DNA from: Sulfuricella sp.
GTDB taxonomy: Bacteria > Pseudomonadota > Gammaproteobacteria > Burkholderiales > Sulfuricellaceae
DNA length: 64,000 nt
Direction of reading: 5' to 3'
Assembly (NCBI GenBank): GCA_018336195.1
Contig: JAGXQV010000145.1
Coordinates: 68,776-132,775 of the forward strand
A program made the position numbers and the translations under genes. A model generated the notes under the pieces. It worked only from the letters and a program-made list of their open reading frames with translations. It was not told where the DNA came from and ran no database searches. This document shows positions 1 through 9,007 of the stretch, one piece after another (within the stretch, counting starts at the first letter, position 1; every line of letters starts with the position of its first letter).

Positions 1-136
1 GGTGCTGCAATTGCGGGTTACTCAACGTATAGCTGTACGCCGAACCCGCCGCGAAAACGCTTCCCTGCAACAACAGAACGCCACAGCAAGCTGCTGCCGT
101 TTTCAGAAAATTGCCTAACCTCCGATTCATTGCCAT
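1..136 (-). CDS. Secreted protein of unknown function, 5' part only
   Basis: The reverse strand opens with ATG at 136 and runs out of the window at base 1, so only the first 45 or so residues are seen. A strong GGGAGG ribosome site lies five bases upstream (142-147 on the plus strand). A second ATG two codons on (130) is less well spaced. The peptide starts MAMNRRLGNFLK, followed by a hydrophobic stretch and VFAAGSA, a typical Sec signal peptide with a likely cut after the Ala run. The mature part begins AYSYTLSNPQLQH. The family cannot be recognised from this much sequence. Confidence 0.65.
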   Translation of the reverse strand, partial: MAMNRRLGNFLKTAAACCGVLLLQGSVFAAGSAYSYTLSNPQLQH

Positions 137-611
137 GCTTGCCTCCCAAATAATTCGAGTTATCTTTCGCCTCATCCGCTCAGTTCAACGCAAGTAGAAT
201 CGACCGTCTCGGCGCCCACCACGGTTTTTTCGAGCGGGCCGGAAATTGTAACCTCTAATTCGATTTTCAGGATAGCTGCCAAAAAACATCAGAAACCTCT
301 AATATTCAACAATAACCATATAAATAACAACAACGTATAGATAATCATGGAACATTGCAGCAAACAACCGTGAGAATTTGTGAGAGTCCTCACCACAGCG
401 ACCTCCGCCCGGCAAGCCACCCGAATTGTCATGTAATCACATAATTAATAAACACAATACATCGACAAACCCCAACCTCCACAAGCAGGTCTGGTTGTAT
501 TGAAAAATCCCTTTCGCTATTATTGACCTTTTGATATTTTCCCGCCGAGTCCGTCACGGACGCCTGTGCAAACAAAAAAGGCCCCAAAGCCAAACCATCT
601 TGGAGGTAAAC
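137..611. other. Intergenic region, AT-rich, no gene seen
   Basis: This 475-base gap separates two divergent genes: the secreted protein leftward and the Tat-exported subunit rightward. It is clearly more AT-rich than its surroundings (notably 290-350 and 430-540). It must hold both promoters, but I could not assign -35/-10 boxes with confidence. An upstream extension of the rightward frame to 531 is open but lacks a ribosome site, so I do not count it as coding. Confidence 0.5.
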
Positions 612-1205
612 ATGTCATCACTCAATCCATCGGAGCAAATCGAACTGGCCGTCGACGCCGTCCAGCGATTCAGCCGGCGCGATTTTCTCAAGCTGGCGGT
701 TGGCAGCGCCGGCTTGGCGGCAACCGGTTTTCTTCCGGCCAGCGCCGCAGCAGGCATACCGAAAGACATCCGTTTCATGGGGGATGCCGAATTCAAGGTA
801 TTCCAACGCCTGGCTCAGGTAACGCTGCCCGTCAACGGCACCAAATTCGCGCCCCTCAGCGCCATTCCGGTAATGCAAACCCTCGACGCGGCACTCCTCG
901 GCGGCATGGCACCCCATGAACTGCAAGGCCTCAAGGCCGGCGTCAAGCTTTTCGAGGACGCTCCCCTTAAAACCTACGGCAAGCCTTTCAGCAAACTCGG
1001 CGACAAGCAGGCCGCCGCTTTCTGCGATGCTTGGGGCAACTCCGCCGATGCCCTGGAACGTGGGCTGGTAACCGCGCTCAAGAAACTGGTCACGCTCTCC
1101 TACTGGGCGAATCCGCCGACCTGGGCCGCTTTGGGATATGACGGCCCGGTCAGCAAGAAGTGGGGGCTGCCCCCTCTCGGCAATGCCCCGATGCCCAGCG
1201 AATAA
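612..1205 (+). CDS. Tat-exported gluconate 2-dehydrogenase subunit 3-like protein
   Basis: A 197-residue protein. The start at 612 is set by a GGAGG ribosome site six bases upstream. The N-terminus carries a twin-arginine signal, SRRDFLKLA at about residues 22-30, followed by a hydrophobic stretch ending in ASAAAG, so export in folded form is expected. The rest resembles the small (gamma/subunit 3) partner of membrane-bound gluconate or alcohol dehydrogenases, which carries no cofactor of its own but helps export the flavoprotein. The next gene, a GMC flavoprotein lacking its own signal, starts 23 bases after the stop; this is the usual partner arrangement and suggests hitch-hiker export. The substrate is unknown. 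Confidence 0.75.
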   Translation: MSSLNPSEQIELAVDAVQRFSRRDFLKLAVGSAGLAATGFLPASAAAGIPKDIRFMGDAEFKVFQRLAQVTLPVNGTKFAPLSAIPVMQTLDAALLGGMAPHELQGLKAGVKLFEDAPLKTYGKPFSKLGDKQAAAFCDAWGNSADALERGLVTALKKLVTLSYWANPPTWAALGYDGPVSKKWGLPPLGNAPMPSE

Positions 1206-1228
1206 CTAAAATCAGGAGAACCGGAAAA

Positions 1229-2791
1229 ATGGAAAAAAACAATGCACATGGGTCAGTAACGCACGGCCTGAAAGTCACCCAGGCGGCGGACATCACGATG
1301 GAACACATCATATTGAAAGTCGACGCGGTGGTGGTCGGTTCCGGCGCCGGCGGCGCGGTAGCCGCCTACGAACTGGCGAAAACCGGCAAGAAGGTGATCG
1401 TCCTGGAAGCCGGGCGCTACCTGCCCTCGGAAAAATTCCCCGAAATGATGGCGATGAGCATGGGGCTGCTCTACCAGGATCATGGGATGCAGGCCAACGC
1501 CGATGGCGACATCGCCATGCTGCAAGGCGCCTGCGTGGGCGGCTCGACGGTGGTCAACGCTTCGGTGTGCTTTCGCATTCCCGACCATTACCTGGAACAG
1601 TGGGGGCGCGATTTCGGCCTGACTAACCTCTCGCCGGCCGCCATGCTTCCCTATTTCGAACGGGTCGAGCGCAACCTCCACATCACCGCCTGCACCGCCC
1701 GGGAAACCAGTCCCGGCGCCGAACTCATCAAGAAGGGCTTCGCCAAGGAAGGCCTGCCGGAGGGCATCGCCAAGCGCAACATGCGCGATTGCGCCCTCAC
1801 CGGCTTCTGTTTCGCCGGTTGCAAGACCGACCGCAAACAATCGATGCTGGTAACTTACCTCCCCTGGGCGGTGGAAAAGGGCGCGACGATTTACGCCGAC
1901 ACCCACGTCACCCAGGTACTGGCGGAAAACGGCAAGGCCAAAGGCGTATTGGCCGAAGTCATCGACCCGGATACCGGCAAGAAGAAGGCGGATCTACGGG
2001 TCGAAGCGCCCATCGTGGTACTCGCCGCCGGCGCCATGCAGACGCCGATCCTGCTGCAACGCAGCAAGCTCGCCAATTCCAGTGGTCAAGTCGGCAAGAA
2101 TTTCGCCTGCCACCCGACCTTGTCGCTGGTCGCTGAATATCCCTTCAATGTCGACGACTTCCACGGCGCCACCCATTCGCTGTTCATGGATCGCGACATC
2201 CTGCCGCCCAAACCCGGCTACCTGCTGCTCAACGCCATCCAGGATCCGGTGGAAGCCAGCATCCAGGTCGGTCCCGCCACCGGCAAACCGTTCCTCGATT
2301 ACATGAGCAGCTATCGCAATACCGTGCGCCTGATCTGCCTGGTGCACGACAAGAACAAGGGCGAGATACGCTGGGAAAACGGCACCAAGGTCATCGACTA
2401 CGCGGTGGACGACGAAGATTTCGAAATCATGAAGGTGGGTTTGAAAACCACCGCACGGGTGCTGTTCGGAGGCGGCGCGAAAAAAATCCGCATCCCCGCC
2501 ACCAACGACTTGTCGATCGATTCCCCGAACGACGTGGACAAGGTCGTCGATGCCTTGAAAAACCAGCGCAAACGCTACCGTTACGTGTCGTTCCACCCGC
2601 AAGGCACCTGCCGGATGGGCGCCGATCCCAAAAACTCCGTCGCCAACCCGCACGGCGAAACCCACGACGTGAAAAATCTGTACATCGCCGACGCCAGCCT
2701 GATGCCGACCTCGACCGGTTATAACACTCAGGAAAGCGTCTACGTACTGGCCAGCTACGTAGCCGACCAGATCAATAAGGCACACCGCTAA
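1229..2791 (+). CDS. GMC family FAD-dependent oxidoreductase
   Basis: A 520-residue flavoprotein of the glucose-methanol-choline oxidoreductase family. The start at 1229 follows AGGAGAA; the open frame upstream overlaps the preceding gene and is not needed. The FAD-binding Rossmann motif VVGSGAGG lies at about residues 35-42. The C-terminal GMC signature is present, with the probable catalytic pair His456 (FHPQGTC) and Asn499 (TGYNTQ). No signal peptide is visible, so periplasmic location would depend on the Tat-exported subunit encoded just upstream. The substrate is probably an alcohol, aldose or sterol-like compound, but the sequence does not decide. No c-type cytochrome subunit follows, so the electron acceptor is unknown. 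Confidence 0.85.
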   Translation: MEKNNAHGSVTHGLKVTQAADITMEHIILKVDAVVVGSGAGGAVAAYELAKTGKKVIVLEAGRYLPSEKFPEMMAMSMGLLYQDHGMQANADGDIAMLQGACVGGSTVVNASVCFRIPDHYLEQWGRDFGLTNLSPAAMLPYFERVERNLHITACTARETSPGAELIKKGFAKEGLPEGIAKRNMRDCALTGFCFAGCKTDRKQSMLVTYLPWAVEKGATIYADTHVTQVLAENGKAKGVLAEVIDPDTGKKKADLRVEAPIVVLAAGAMQTPILLQRSKLANSSGQVGKNFACHPTLSLVAEYPFNVDDFHGATHSLFMDRDILPPKPGYLLLNAIQDPVEASIQVGPATGKPFLDYMSSYRNTVRLICLVHDKNKGEIRWENGTKVIDYAVDDEDFEIMKVGLKTTARVLFGGGAKKIRIPATNDLSIDSPNDVDKVVDALKNQRKRYRYVSFHPQGTCRMGADPKNSVANPHGETHDVKNLYIADASLMPTSTGYNTQESVYVLASYVADQINKAHR

Positions 2792-2991
2792 TGGGTGATG
2801 GGTGATGGGCGACGAAAGCCGCCCGCCCCATTATCCTCATCTCGAACGCCCCCAGCGACACGGGGAGAGAAATAGCCCACACGAACGATGCGCCGGTTGA
2901 CGTCGGGGTTTTGAACTGAGGGAAGATTGCAGCGTTTGCGATGTCGTTCCGCGCTGTCTTTAAGAAAAGAGACAATCCTGCGCTTGATTTT

Positions 2992-3079
2992 TGGCGGAAG
3001 CGGTGAGATTCGAACTCACGAAGGGTTGCCCCTTGCCGGTTTTCAAGACCGGTGCAATCGACCACTCTGCCACGCTTCC
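2992..3079 (-). tRNA. tRNA-Ser (anticodon UGA)
   Basis: The reverse strand folds as a class II tRNA. The acceptor stem GGAAGCG pairs with CGCTTCC, and a genome-encoded CCA lies at 2992-2994. The anticodon arm is ACCGGTCTTGAAAACCGG with TGA in the loop. A long variable arm (CAAGGGG..CCCTTCG) and the T arm GAGTTCGAATCTC are present. The sequence closely follows the bacterial tRNA-Ser(UGA) pattern, reading UCA/UCG codons. Confidence 0.97.
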
Positions 3080-3174
3080 CATACCTACCTACAACCGTTT
3101 GCGAGACCGCCGCATGACGGCGCTGTCCACGACTGCGGAAGGGGTGCCATCATACAGCCAGCCATTTGATTTGG

Positions 3175-3343
3175 CTAGGAGGCTGTCGGACTTGAAGAAT
3201 CGAAGCGAAAATTCGGCTGGGCGAGGACAGATTTTGCCGGTTTTGCAGGTCAATAGTCATTCTATTGACCTGCAAAACCGGCAAAATATGGACCGCACAG
3301 ACGGATTTGCAGCCGATTTCCTTTAAGTCCGACAGCCTCCTAG
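3175..3343. repeat. MITE-like palindromic element, copy 1
   Basis: A 169-bp element bounded by perfect 19-bp inverted repeats, CTAGGAGGCTGTCGGACTT (3175-3193) and its complement (3325-3343). Inside sits a second perfect 26-bp inverted repeat (3231-3256 against 3262-3287) with a 5-base loop. The tips end in CTAG on both sides, fitting a CTAG target duplication as made by some IS5-group transposases. No open frame of note lies inside. A diverged copy lies at 22877-23043, with the same GAGSCTGTCGGACTT ends and the shared internal words AATCGAAGCGAAAA, ATATGGACCG and TTTGCAGCCGATTT. It lies between tRNA-Ser and the BI-1 gene. Confidence 0.85.
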
Positions 3344-3423
3344 GGTTGCAACTTTGAAATGCGGCAGGTAGTCTTAGTGACGTTAGCTATTTGATAGATG
3401 AACACTAAATAAGGAGGAAATCC

Positions 3424-4134
3424 ATGCAACCCGAATTGCACACCGTCAATCAAAACGAATCGCTTTCCGGTTATCCGGTCGATTTAGCCGCCTCCACCGC
3501 CAAGGTATTACGCAATACCTACATGATGCTCAGCCTGACCATGATCCCCACGGTGATCGGCGCATTCATCGGCATGAGCATGAACTTCGCGCTCCTCGCC
3601 CAACATCCGGTACTCGGGTTTGTCGGGATGCTGGCGGTCATGTTCGGCTTGTTCTGGGGGGTTGCGGCCAATCGAAACAGCGGCATAGGCGTCGCCCTGT
3701 TGTTGGTCCTGACCTTATTCCTGGGGGTGATGCTCGGACCGATCCTGCAAGTCGCGCTGCACCTGAAAAACGGCGCGCAACTGGTGGGGTTGGCGGCGGG
3801 CGGTACCGGGGTGATCTTTTTCGGTTTGGCCGGTTTCGCGACCGTCTCCAAGAAGGATTTCAGCTTTCTCGGGAAATTCCTGTTCATCGGTCTGGCACTG
3901 CTGATTCTGGCGTCCTTCGCCAACCTGTTCTTCCAGGTTCCGGCGATGGCGTTGACCATTTCGGCCATCGCGGTGCTGATCTTCTCCGGTTACATCCTGT
4001 ATGACGTCAGCCAGATCGTGCATGGTGGGGAAACCAACTACGTCATGGCAACGCTGGCCTTGTACCTCGACATCTACAACCTGTTCGTCAACCTGTTGCA
4101 ACTTCTGATGGCCTTGTCGGGCGAACGCGACTGA
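3424..4134 (+). CDS. Bax inhibitor-1 / YccA family membrane protein
   Basis: A 236-residue integral membrane protein with seven predicted hydrophobic segments. The start at 3424 follows a very good AAGGAGG site. The pattern is that of the BI-1/YccA (UPF0005) family: N-terminal cytoplasmic tail, tight TM pairs, and the conserved C-terminal stretch SGYILYDVSQIVHGGETNYVM, followed by ALYLDIYNLFVNLLQLL. Bacterial members act as modulators of FtsH proteolysis or as pH-sensitive Ca2+ leak channels; which applies here is unknown. It is monocistronic, ending at a bidirectional terminator shared with rlmD. Confidence 0.88.
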   Translation: MQPELHTVNQNESLSGYPVDLAASTAKVLRNTYMMLSLTMIPTVIGAFIGMSMNFALLAQHPVLGFVGMLAVMFGLFWGVAANRNSGIGVALLLVLTLFLGVMLGPILQVALHLKNGAQLVGLAAGGTGVIFFGLAGFATVSKKDFSFLGKFLFIGLALLILASFANLFFQVPAMALTISAIAVLIFSGYILYDVSQIVHGGETNYVMATLALYLDIYNLFVNLLQLLMALSGERD

Positions 4135-4152
4135 AGCACTGCTCGGCACGAG

Positions 4153-4178
4153 AAAAAGGCGGCCGAGGCCGCCTTTTT
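4153..4178. terminator. Bidirectional rho-independent terminator
   Basis: A perfect 12-bp stem, AAAAAGGCGGCC / GGCCGCCTTTTT, with a 2-base apex, flanked by an A run on one side and a T run on the other. It lies between the convergent BI-1 and rlmD genes and can stop both. Confidence 0.9.
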
Positions 4179-5473
4179 TATTTCTCGAAAAACGCGATGG
4201 ATTCGACGTGCGCGGTATGGGGGAACATGTTCACCACGCCCGCCGCCTTCAACTGGTAGCCTTGGGTAAACACCAGTACCGAGGCGTCCCGCGCCAGGGT
4301 GGAGGGGTTGCATGACACGTAGACGATGCGCCGCGGGGCGTTTTCCCCCAGGGATTTCACCACTTCGATGGCGCCGTCGCGCGGCGGGTCGATCAACATC
4401 TTGTCGAAGCGCCCCAGTTCGGCCAAAGAGGCTTCGGTAGTCTCGAAAAGATTGGCAACCTGAAAACTGGCGCGGTCCGCCAAACCATTCCCTTCGGCAT
4501 TGGAACGGGCGCGCCGCACCAGCATTTCGCTGCCCTCCACCCCCAGCACCTGTGCGCCTTGACGAGCGATCGGCAGGGTAAAGTTGCCCAGCCCGCAAAA
4601 TAGGTCGGCAACTCGTTCTCCGGGTTGCGGGTCGAGCAGGGCCAGCGCGCGCCTTACCAACATGCGGTTGATGGCCGGGTTGACCTGGGTGAATTCGGTG
4701 GGATGAAACGGCATGACCACGTCGAATTCCGGGAGGGTGTAAGTCAGTTCCGGCGCATCCAGCGGGTGAAACGGATGAACGGTTTCCGGCCCCTTGGGCT
4801 GCAGGAAAAACTGGATGGCGTGGCGTTCCGCGAAGGTTTTTAGGAGCTTTTCGTCCTCCGCGGTGAGGGCGTCGAGGTTGCGGATCACCATCACGTCGAC
4901 GTTCTGCCCCATGGCGATTTCGAATTGCGGCAGCCGTTCGCGGATCGACAAGGCGCCGACCAACTCACGCAACGGATCGATCAGCGCGGAGATGCGGGCC
5001 GGCAGGATTTCGCACGACGACATGTCGACGACGAAGCTGCTGCGTTTTTCGTGAAAGCCAATCAGCACCCCGCCCTTTTTATGCACATAACGCACCGAAA
5101 GGCGCGCCCGATGCCGGTATTCCCAGGCCTGGCCGTAGATGGCGGGAAGGATGGCCTGCGGTTTGACCTTGCCGATATGCCACAGGTTATCTTCCAGCAC
5201 GCGCTGCTTGGCCGCCACTTGGGCATCGGCTTCCAGGTGCTGCATCGAACATCCGCCGCATACCCCGAAATAGCGGCATTTCGGCGAGGTGCGCAGGAAG
5301 CTCGGCTTGACGATGCGGGTCGCGTTGGCTTGGTCGTAGCTATCCTTCTTCTTAAAAATAACATACTCCACCACTTCCCCAGGCAGCGCCCCCTCGATGA
5401 ACACGGCTTTGCCGTCGACATGCGCGACGCCGCGCCCTTCGTGATCCAATGATTCGATATTAGCGATTTTCAT
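4178..5473 (-). CDS. rlmD: 23S rRNA (uracil-1939-C5)-methyltransferase RlmD
   Basis: A 431-residue SAM-dependent RNA m5U methyltransferase. The N-terminal TRAM domain (about 1-60) is followed by the cysteines of the [4Fe-4S] site ([13 protein letters not shown], about 82-94). The C-terminal Rossmann domain carries FCGLGNF and DPPRDGA, and [11 protein letters not shown] holds the nucleophilic Cys. Length fits the family. It lies 15 bases after the exonuclease gene on the same strand, so the two are probably co-transcribed. The start ATG at 5473 gives the expected N-terminus ([15 protein letters not shown]). Confidence 0.95.
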   Translation of the reverse strand: MKIANIESLDHEGRGVAHVDGKAVFIEGALPGEVVEYVIFKKKDSYDQANATRIVKPSFLRTSPKCRYFGVCGGCSMQHLEADAQVAAKQRVLEDNLWHIGKVKPQAILPAIYGQAWEYRHRARLSVRYVHKKGGVLIGFHEKRSSFVVDMSSCEILPARISALIDPLRELVGALSIRERLPQFEIAMGQNVDVMVIRNLDALTAEDEKLLKTFAERHAIQFFLQPKGPETVHPFHPLDAPELTYTLPEFDVVMPFHPTEFTQVNPAINRMLVRRALALLDPQPGERVADLFCGLGNFTLPIARQGAQVLGVEGSEMLVRRARSNAEGNGLADRASFQVANLFETTEASLAELGRFDKMLIDPPRDGAIEVVKSLGENAPRRIVYVSCNPSTLARDASVLVFTQGYQLKAAGVVNMFPHTAHVESIAFFEK

Positions 5474-5488
5474 ACAGCAACCGTTCCA

Positions 5489-6286
5489 TTACGCGGCAGG
5501 AGACGCAGGCTCCGGCCAGTTATCGAGAAATTCCCGCCAATGGGCCTCGTCGGAGGACGCCAGCGTGCGACGCACCAGATCGATTTCGGCCTGATAGGCG
5601 TCGCGGGAAAGCGCCCCGCGCATCAACTGGAAGCGCAGGAAAACCAGGTAGGTATTGGCAACGTCGGTTTCGCAGTAGTTGCGGATACCTGCAATCTCGC
5701 CGTTCTGAAATGCCTCCCACACCTTCGAGCCGTCCATTCCCAGCTTGCCGGGAAAACCGCATAGTTGCGCCATCTGGTCGAGCGGCGCGACGGCGCGCGG
5801 CTGGTACATCGCCAGCAAATCCATCAAATCGAGATGGCGGGTATGGTAGCGGCTGATGTAATTGTTCCACTTGAATTCCTTGTCATCCTCGCCCATGTCC
5901 CAGTAACGCGGCGCCTGGATGCCGTGAACCATGGCGCGGTAATGCAGGACCGGCAGGTCGAAGCCCCCGCCGTTCCAGGAAACCAGTTGCGGCGTGAATT
6001 TTTCGATACCTTCGAAAAAACGCCGGATCAACGCGCCCTCCTCGTCCTGCGGTGTTCCCAGGGTCCACACGCGGAAGCTGTCGCGATCCCGCAAGGCGCA
6101 GGAGATCGCCACCACGCGGTGCAGATGATGTTGCAGGAAATCCCCACCGGTCGCCTGACGGCGCCGTTGAAAGGCCATTTCGGCAATCTGGGCCGCGGCG
6201 ATGTCGTCGCCCAGATCGTAGAGCTTGCGCAAGCCTTCGGTGTCGGGAACGGTTTCGATATCGAATACAAGTGTAGGTAGGGTCAT
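5489..6286 (-). CDS. PolB-like 3'-5' exonuclease (DnaQ fold)
   Basis: A 265-residue protein starting MTLPTLVFDIETVPD, where DIE is exonuclease motif I of the DEDDy superfamily. LVSWNGGGFDLPVL provides ExoII (N..D), and NYCETDVANTYLVFL provides ExoIII, with an aspartate and downstream Tyr/Leu. This is the family described as predicted 3'-5' exonuclease related to the exonuclease domain of PolB; it has no polymerase domain. It is first in a two-gene unit with rlmD. Its cellular role, perhaps DNA repair or RNA trimming, is not known from sequence. Confidence 0.85.
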   Translation of the reverse strand: MTLPTLVFDIETVPDTEGLRKLYDLGDDIAAAQIAEMAFQRRRQATGGDFLQHHLHRVVAISCALRDRDSFRVWTLGTPQDEEGALIRRFFEGIEKFTPQLVSWNGGGFDLPVLHYRAMVHGIQAPRYWDMGEDDKEFKWNNYISRYHTRHLDLMDLLAMYQPRAVAPLDQMAQLCGFPGKLGMDGSKVWEAFQNGEIAGIRNYCETDVANTYLVFLRFQLMRGALSRDAYQAEIDLVRRTLASSDEAHWREFLDNWPEPASPAA

Positions 6287-6560
6287 GTTTGCCGCGGGGG
6301 CGGTTAAGCGAAGGGGGCGATTTTACCTGAAAACCCCTTTCCCCTGCACCGAACACCTCGGCCCGCCGCTGGCCGTTAACGTTAGCCTTGGCAGGAAAGC
6401 GCGGGTGGGCCGGTAAAAGCACACCTTACCCTGCCGTCCAGGGGGCATTCAGCTTTTTCAGTCCTCCGGCGACAAGACATTCTCTGCGCTTCCTTTTCCA
6501 TACGATGGACAGGCAACGCTATTTGGTCTTAAATTGAAAGCGGGAGATAGGGAAAACGAT

Positions 6561-8057
6561 ATGAACGATCCGCAAAACAAAGAGATTCAGCCGTCAGCCC
6601 CGATACTGTTTCGACGCACGCCCAAAATCGACCAGATGCGGGATCCCTTGTTTGCCGACTGGAATCGTTCCCTCATCAAAAATCTTTCCGCCCATGAGCT
6701 GGCCGAGTTGATCGATTTCAGCCAGATGACCACGGTTTTCGAAAACTTTCTCGAAGTGGTCGGGCTTCCCGTCGCCATCATCGATTTCGACGGCAGGGTG
6801 CTAGCCTCCTCCAATTGGCAGCGCTTGTGCATGGAATTCCATCGCATCAACAAGAATACCCTGGTTCGCTGCCTGGAAAGCGATACCCGCTTGTCGCGCG
6901 AGATGCTGGAAGGCAAGCCCTACGCCATCTATCGCTGCCTCAACGGCCTTACCGATTGTGCCTCGCCGATCATCATCGAAGGCAAACACATCGCCAACCT
7001 GTTTATCGGCCAATTCTTTCTGCAGCCGCCGGACATGGACTATTTCCGGCGGCAGCAAGAAGAATTTAGCTTCGACAAGGACGCTTATTTCAAGGCACTC
7101 GCTGAGGTTCCCATCGTGGCGGAAGAAAAACTTCCCGCCATCCTCAATCTGCTGACCGGGTTGGCGCACCAAATTGCCCAACAGAGCCTGGCCGAAAAAA
7201 GAGCGCTAGCGGCTTACGACTCCGTCGAGCAACAAGTGGTCGAGCGCACCCAGGAGCTGAGTGTCAGCCACGAACAGCTGAAAAAAGCCTCTGCGCAGTT
7301 GCAGGAACTCAACGCCACGCTGGACCATCGAGTGCAAGAGGAGGTCGGCAAAAATCTGGAGCAGGAACGCCTGCTGATCCAGCAATCGCGCTTGGCCGCC
7401 ATGGGCGAAATGATCGGCAACATCGCCCACCAGTGGCGCCAACCGCTGAACACCCTGGGGCTGCTGCTGGCCAACATCAGAGATGCCTACGAATTCAACG
7501 AACTGAATCAGGAGTTTCTCAATAAAGCGGTGGACGACGGGCTGCGGACGCTGGAGAAAATGTCCACCACCATCGATGATTTCCGCAACTTCTTCAAGCC
7601 GAACAAGGCGAAGGAGAATTTCGGCTTGGGAAAAGCCGTGGAAAGCACCCTGAGTTTGATTACTTCCAGCCTGCACAATCACGGCATCGCCGTCAGCGTG
7701 GAAAAAGACCAGGGCATTCAGGCACAAGGCTTCCCCAACGAGTTTTCCCAGGTATTGCTCAACATCCTTAACAACGCCAAGGACGCTATTTTGGAAAGAA
7801 AGATCGGCGGCGGGGAAATCCAGGTTTTGACCGGCAGTGACCAAGGAAAGGCATGGGTCCTCATCAAGGACAACGCGGGAGGAATTCCCGACGACATCCT
7901 GCCGATGATCTTCGAACCCTATTTCACCACCAAGGAAAAAGGCACGGGAATTGGCCTGTACATGTCGAAGATGATCATGGATCACATGGGCGGAACCATA
8001 GTGGCGGGCAATGTTGGAGAAGGAGCCGAGTTCAGGCTGACCTTGCCCAGCACGTAG
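6561..8057 (+). CDS. PocR-domain sensor histidine kinase
   Basis: A 498-residue cytoplasmic kinase without membrane segments. I chose ATG 6561, behind AGGGA, over a TTG nine codons upstream. Residues about 45-200 form a PocR sensory domain, with conserved YRCLNGLTDCASPI and GKHIANLFIGQF; in this family PocR binds small hydrocarbon-type ligands. A coiled coil (about 210-270) leads to the phospho-acceptor helix with NIAHQWRQPLN (His at the H box). The ATPase domain has NILNNAKDAI, DNAGGIP and GTGIGLYMSK. No response regulator is adjacent, so the kinase is an orphan. A monocistronic unit is likely. Confidence 0.85.
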   Translation: MNDPQNKEIQPSAPILFRRTPKIDQMRDPLFADWNRSLIKNLSAHELAELIDFSQMTTVFENFLEVVGLPVAIIDFDGRVLASSNWQRLCMEFHRINKNTLVRCLESDTRLSREMLEGKPYAIYRCLNGLTDCASPIIIEGKHIANLFIGQFFLQPPDMDYFRRQQEEFSFDKDAYFKALAEVPIVAEEKLPAILNLLTGLAHQIAQQSLAEKRALAAYDSVEQQVVERTQELSVSHEQLKKASAQLQELNATLDHRVQEEVGKNLEQERLLIQQSRLAAMGEMIGNIAHQWRQPLNTLGLLLANIRDAYEFNELNQEFLNKAVDDGLRTLEKMSTTIDDFRNFFKPNKAKENFGLGKAVESTLSLITSSLHNHGIAVSVEKDQGIQAQGFPNEFSQVLLNILNNAKDAILERKIGGGEIQVLTGSDQGKAWVLIKDNAGGIPDDILPMIFEPYFTTKEKGTGIGLYMSKMIMDHMGGTIVAGNVGEGAEFRLTLPST

Positions 8058-8068
8058 ATTGAAGCAGC

Positions 8069-8677
8069 TTAAAGCCGGCCCATCGACCGGTCATGCCAGC
8101 GCACCAGGCACAGCAAAGAAAACAGCGCGCCGCACAGTGCCAGGAACATGTCCCACTGGGTATCCCAGACGTCGCCCTGGGTGGCGAGAAAAGCCACCGC
8201 ACCACTATCGGAAGCGACGGCCACCCACCACTCGATCAGTTCATAGAAGGCGCTGATCGCCAGACATACGCACAGCACCAGAAAAAACAACCATCCTCCG
8301 CGTCGCAACGGCGAGCGGCGCAGCAGAATTTCGCGCGCCACGATGGCCGGCACCGCGCCTTGAGCGAAGTGCCCAAGCCGGTCGTAGTGGTTGCGGGAAA
8401 GGTCGAACACATCGCGCAGCCAGTCGAACAGCGGCATTTCCGCGTAGGTGTAGTGCGCCCCAATGAGCAGAATCGCGGCGTGCAGCCACATCATCGCGTA
8501 AGCGAAACGGGAAAAGGGAAAGCGCCGGTACGTCAGTGCCAGCAGCGGCAAGGCGATCAGCACCGGCACCGCTTCCAGGAACCAGGTGAAACCGTCTTTC
8601 GGCTGATGCGCCGACCAGCCCAGCAGCGCAGCCAGGCCGGCCAGCAAACCCCACAGGAATTTGGCGTCGTCCTTCAT
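8069..8677 (-). CDS. DUF2238 / YjdF-family membrane protein
   Basis: A 202-residue inner-membrane protein with five or six hydrophobic segments. The frame is open further upstream to 8878, but that part overlaps the next gene antisense, and the natural start is ATG 8677 (MKDDAKFLWGLLAG). Conserved polar motifs within the membrane part, HYDRLGHFAQG and YELIEWW, and the terminal GDVWDTQWDMF mark the DUF2238 (YjdF) family. Function is unknown. It is convergent with the kinase gene, with 11 bases between them. Confidence 0.82.
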   Translation of the reverse strand: MKDDAKFLWGLLAGLAALLGWSAHQPKDGFTWFLEAVPVLIALPLLALTYRRFPFSRFAYAMMWLHAAILLIGAHYTYAEMPLFDWLRDVFDLSRNHYDRLGHFAQGAVPAIVAREILLRRSPLRRGGWLFFLVLCVCLAISAFYELIEWWVAVASDSGAVAFLATQGDVWDTQWDMFLALCGALFSLLCLVRWHDRSMGRL

Positions 8678-8719
8678 GGAAGGTAGTATAGCCGCCTCAC
8701 GATCAACCGGAAAACCGCC

Positions 8720-8998
8720 ATGAAGACCTTGCCCCTCGCAGCCGCCGACCTCGACTTCAACGCCGCCCTGAAACTCGCCCAGGCCAGCGCCGACCAGGAA
8801 CTGGGCGACAACATGCTGCTCTCCTGGTACGACCGCGAACGCGACCTGGAATCGCCGCGCGGTGCCAGCGAATGCCACGAAGGCTGCCCGACCAAGGGCT
8901 ACTGGGATTACGCTTTGAATCGCGGCGGCAAGCTGGCGGTGAATTTCGACCAGGGGCGCTTCGTATTCTGCTTTCAGCCGCTCGACGAGTTTATCTAG
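8720..8998 (+). CDS. AF1514-like small protein
   Basis: A 92-residue soluble protein starting MKTLPLAAADLDFNAAL. It contains ELGDNMLLSWYDRERDLESP followed by two cysteines (ECHEGCP) and ends GRFVFCFQPLDEFI. The pattern resembles the AF1514 family (small proteins of unknown function found in sulfur-metabolising bacteria and archaea). It is divergent from the DUF2238 gene and convergent with the alcohol dehydrogenase gene. The ribosome site is weak. The family call rests on recall of the motif pattern only. Confidence 0.65.
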   Translation: MKTLPLAAADLDFNAALKLAQASADQELGDNMLLSWYDRERDLESPRGASECHEGCPTKGYWDYALNRGGKLAVNFDQGRFVFCFQPLDEFI

Positions 8999-9007
8999 CC
9001 TGCCGCA

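Noticed and set aside
3246..3272. Central hairpin of the first MITE-like element as a transcription terminator
   Set aside because: The stem is part of a larger nested palindrome and has no T run; element nature explains it better.
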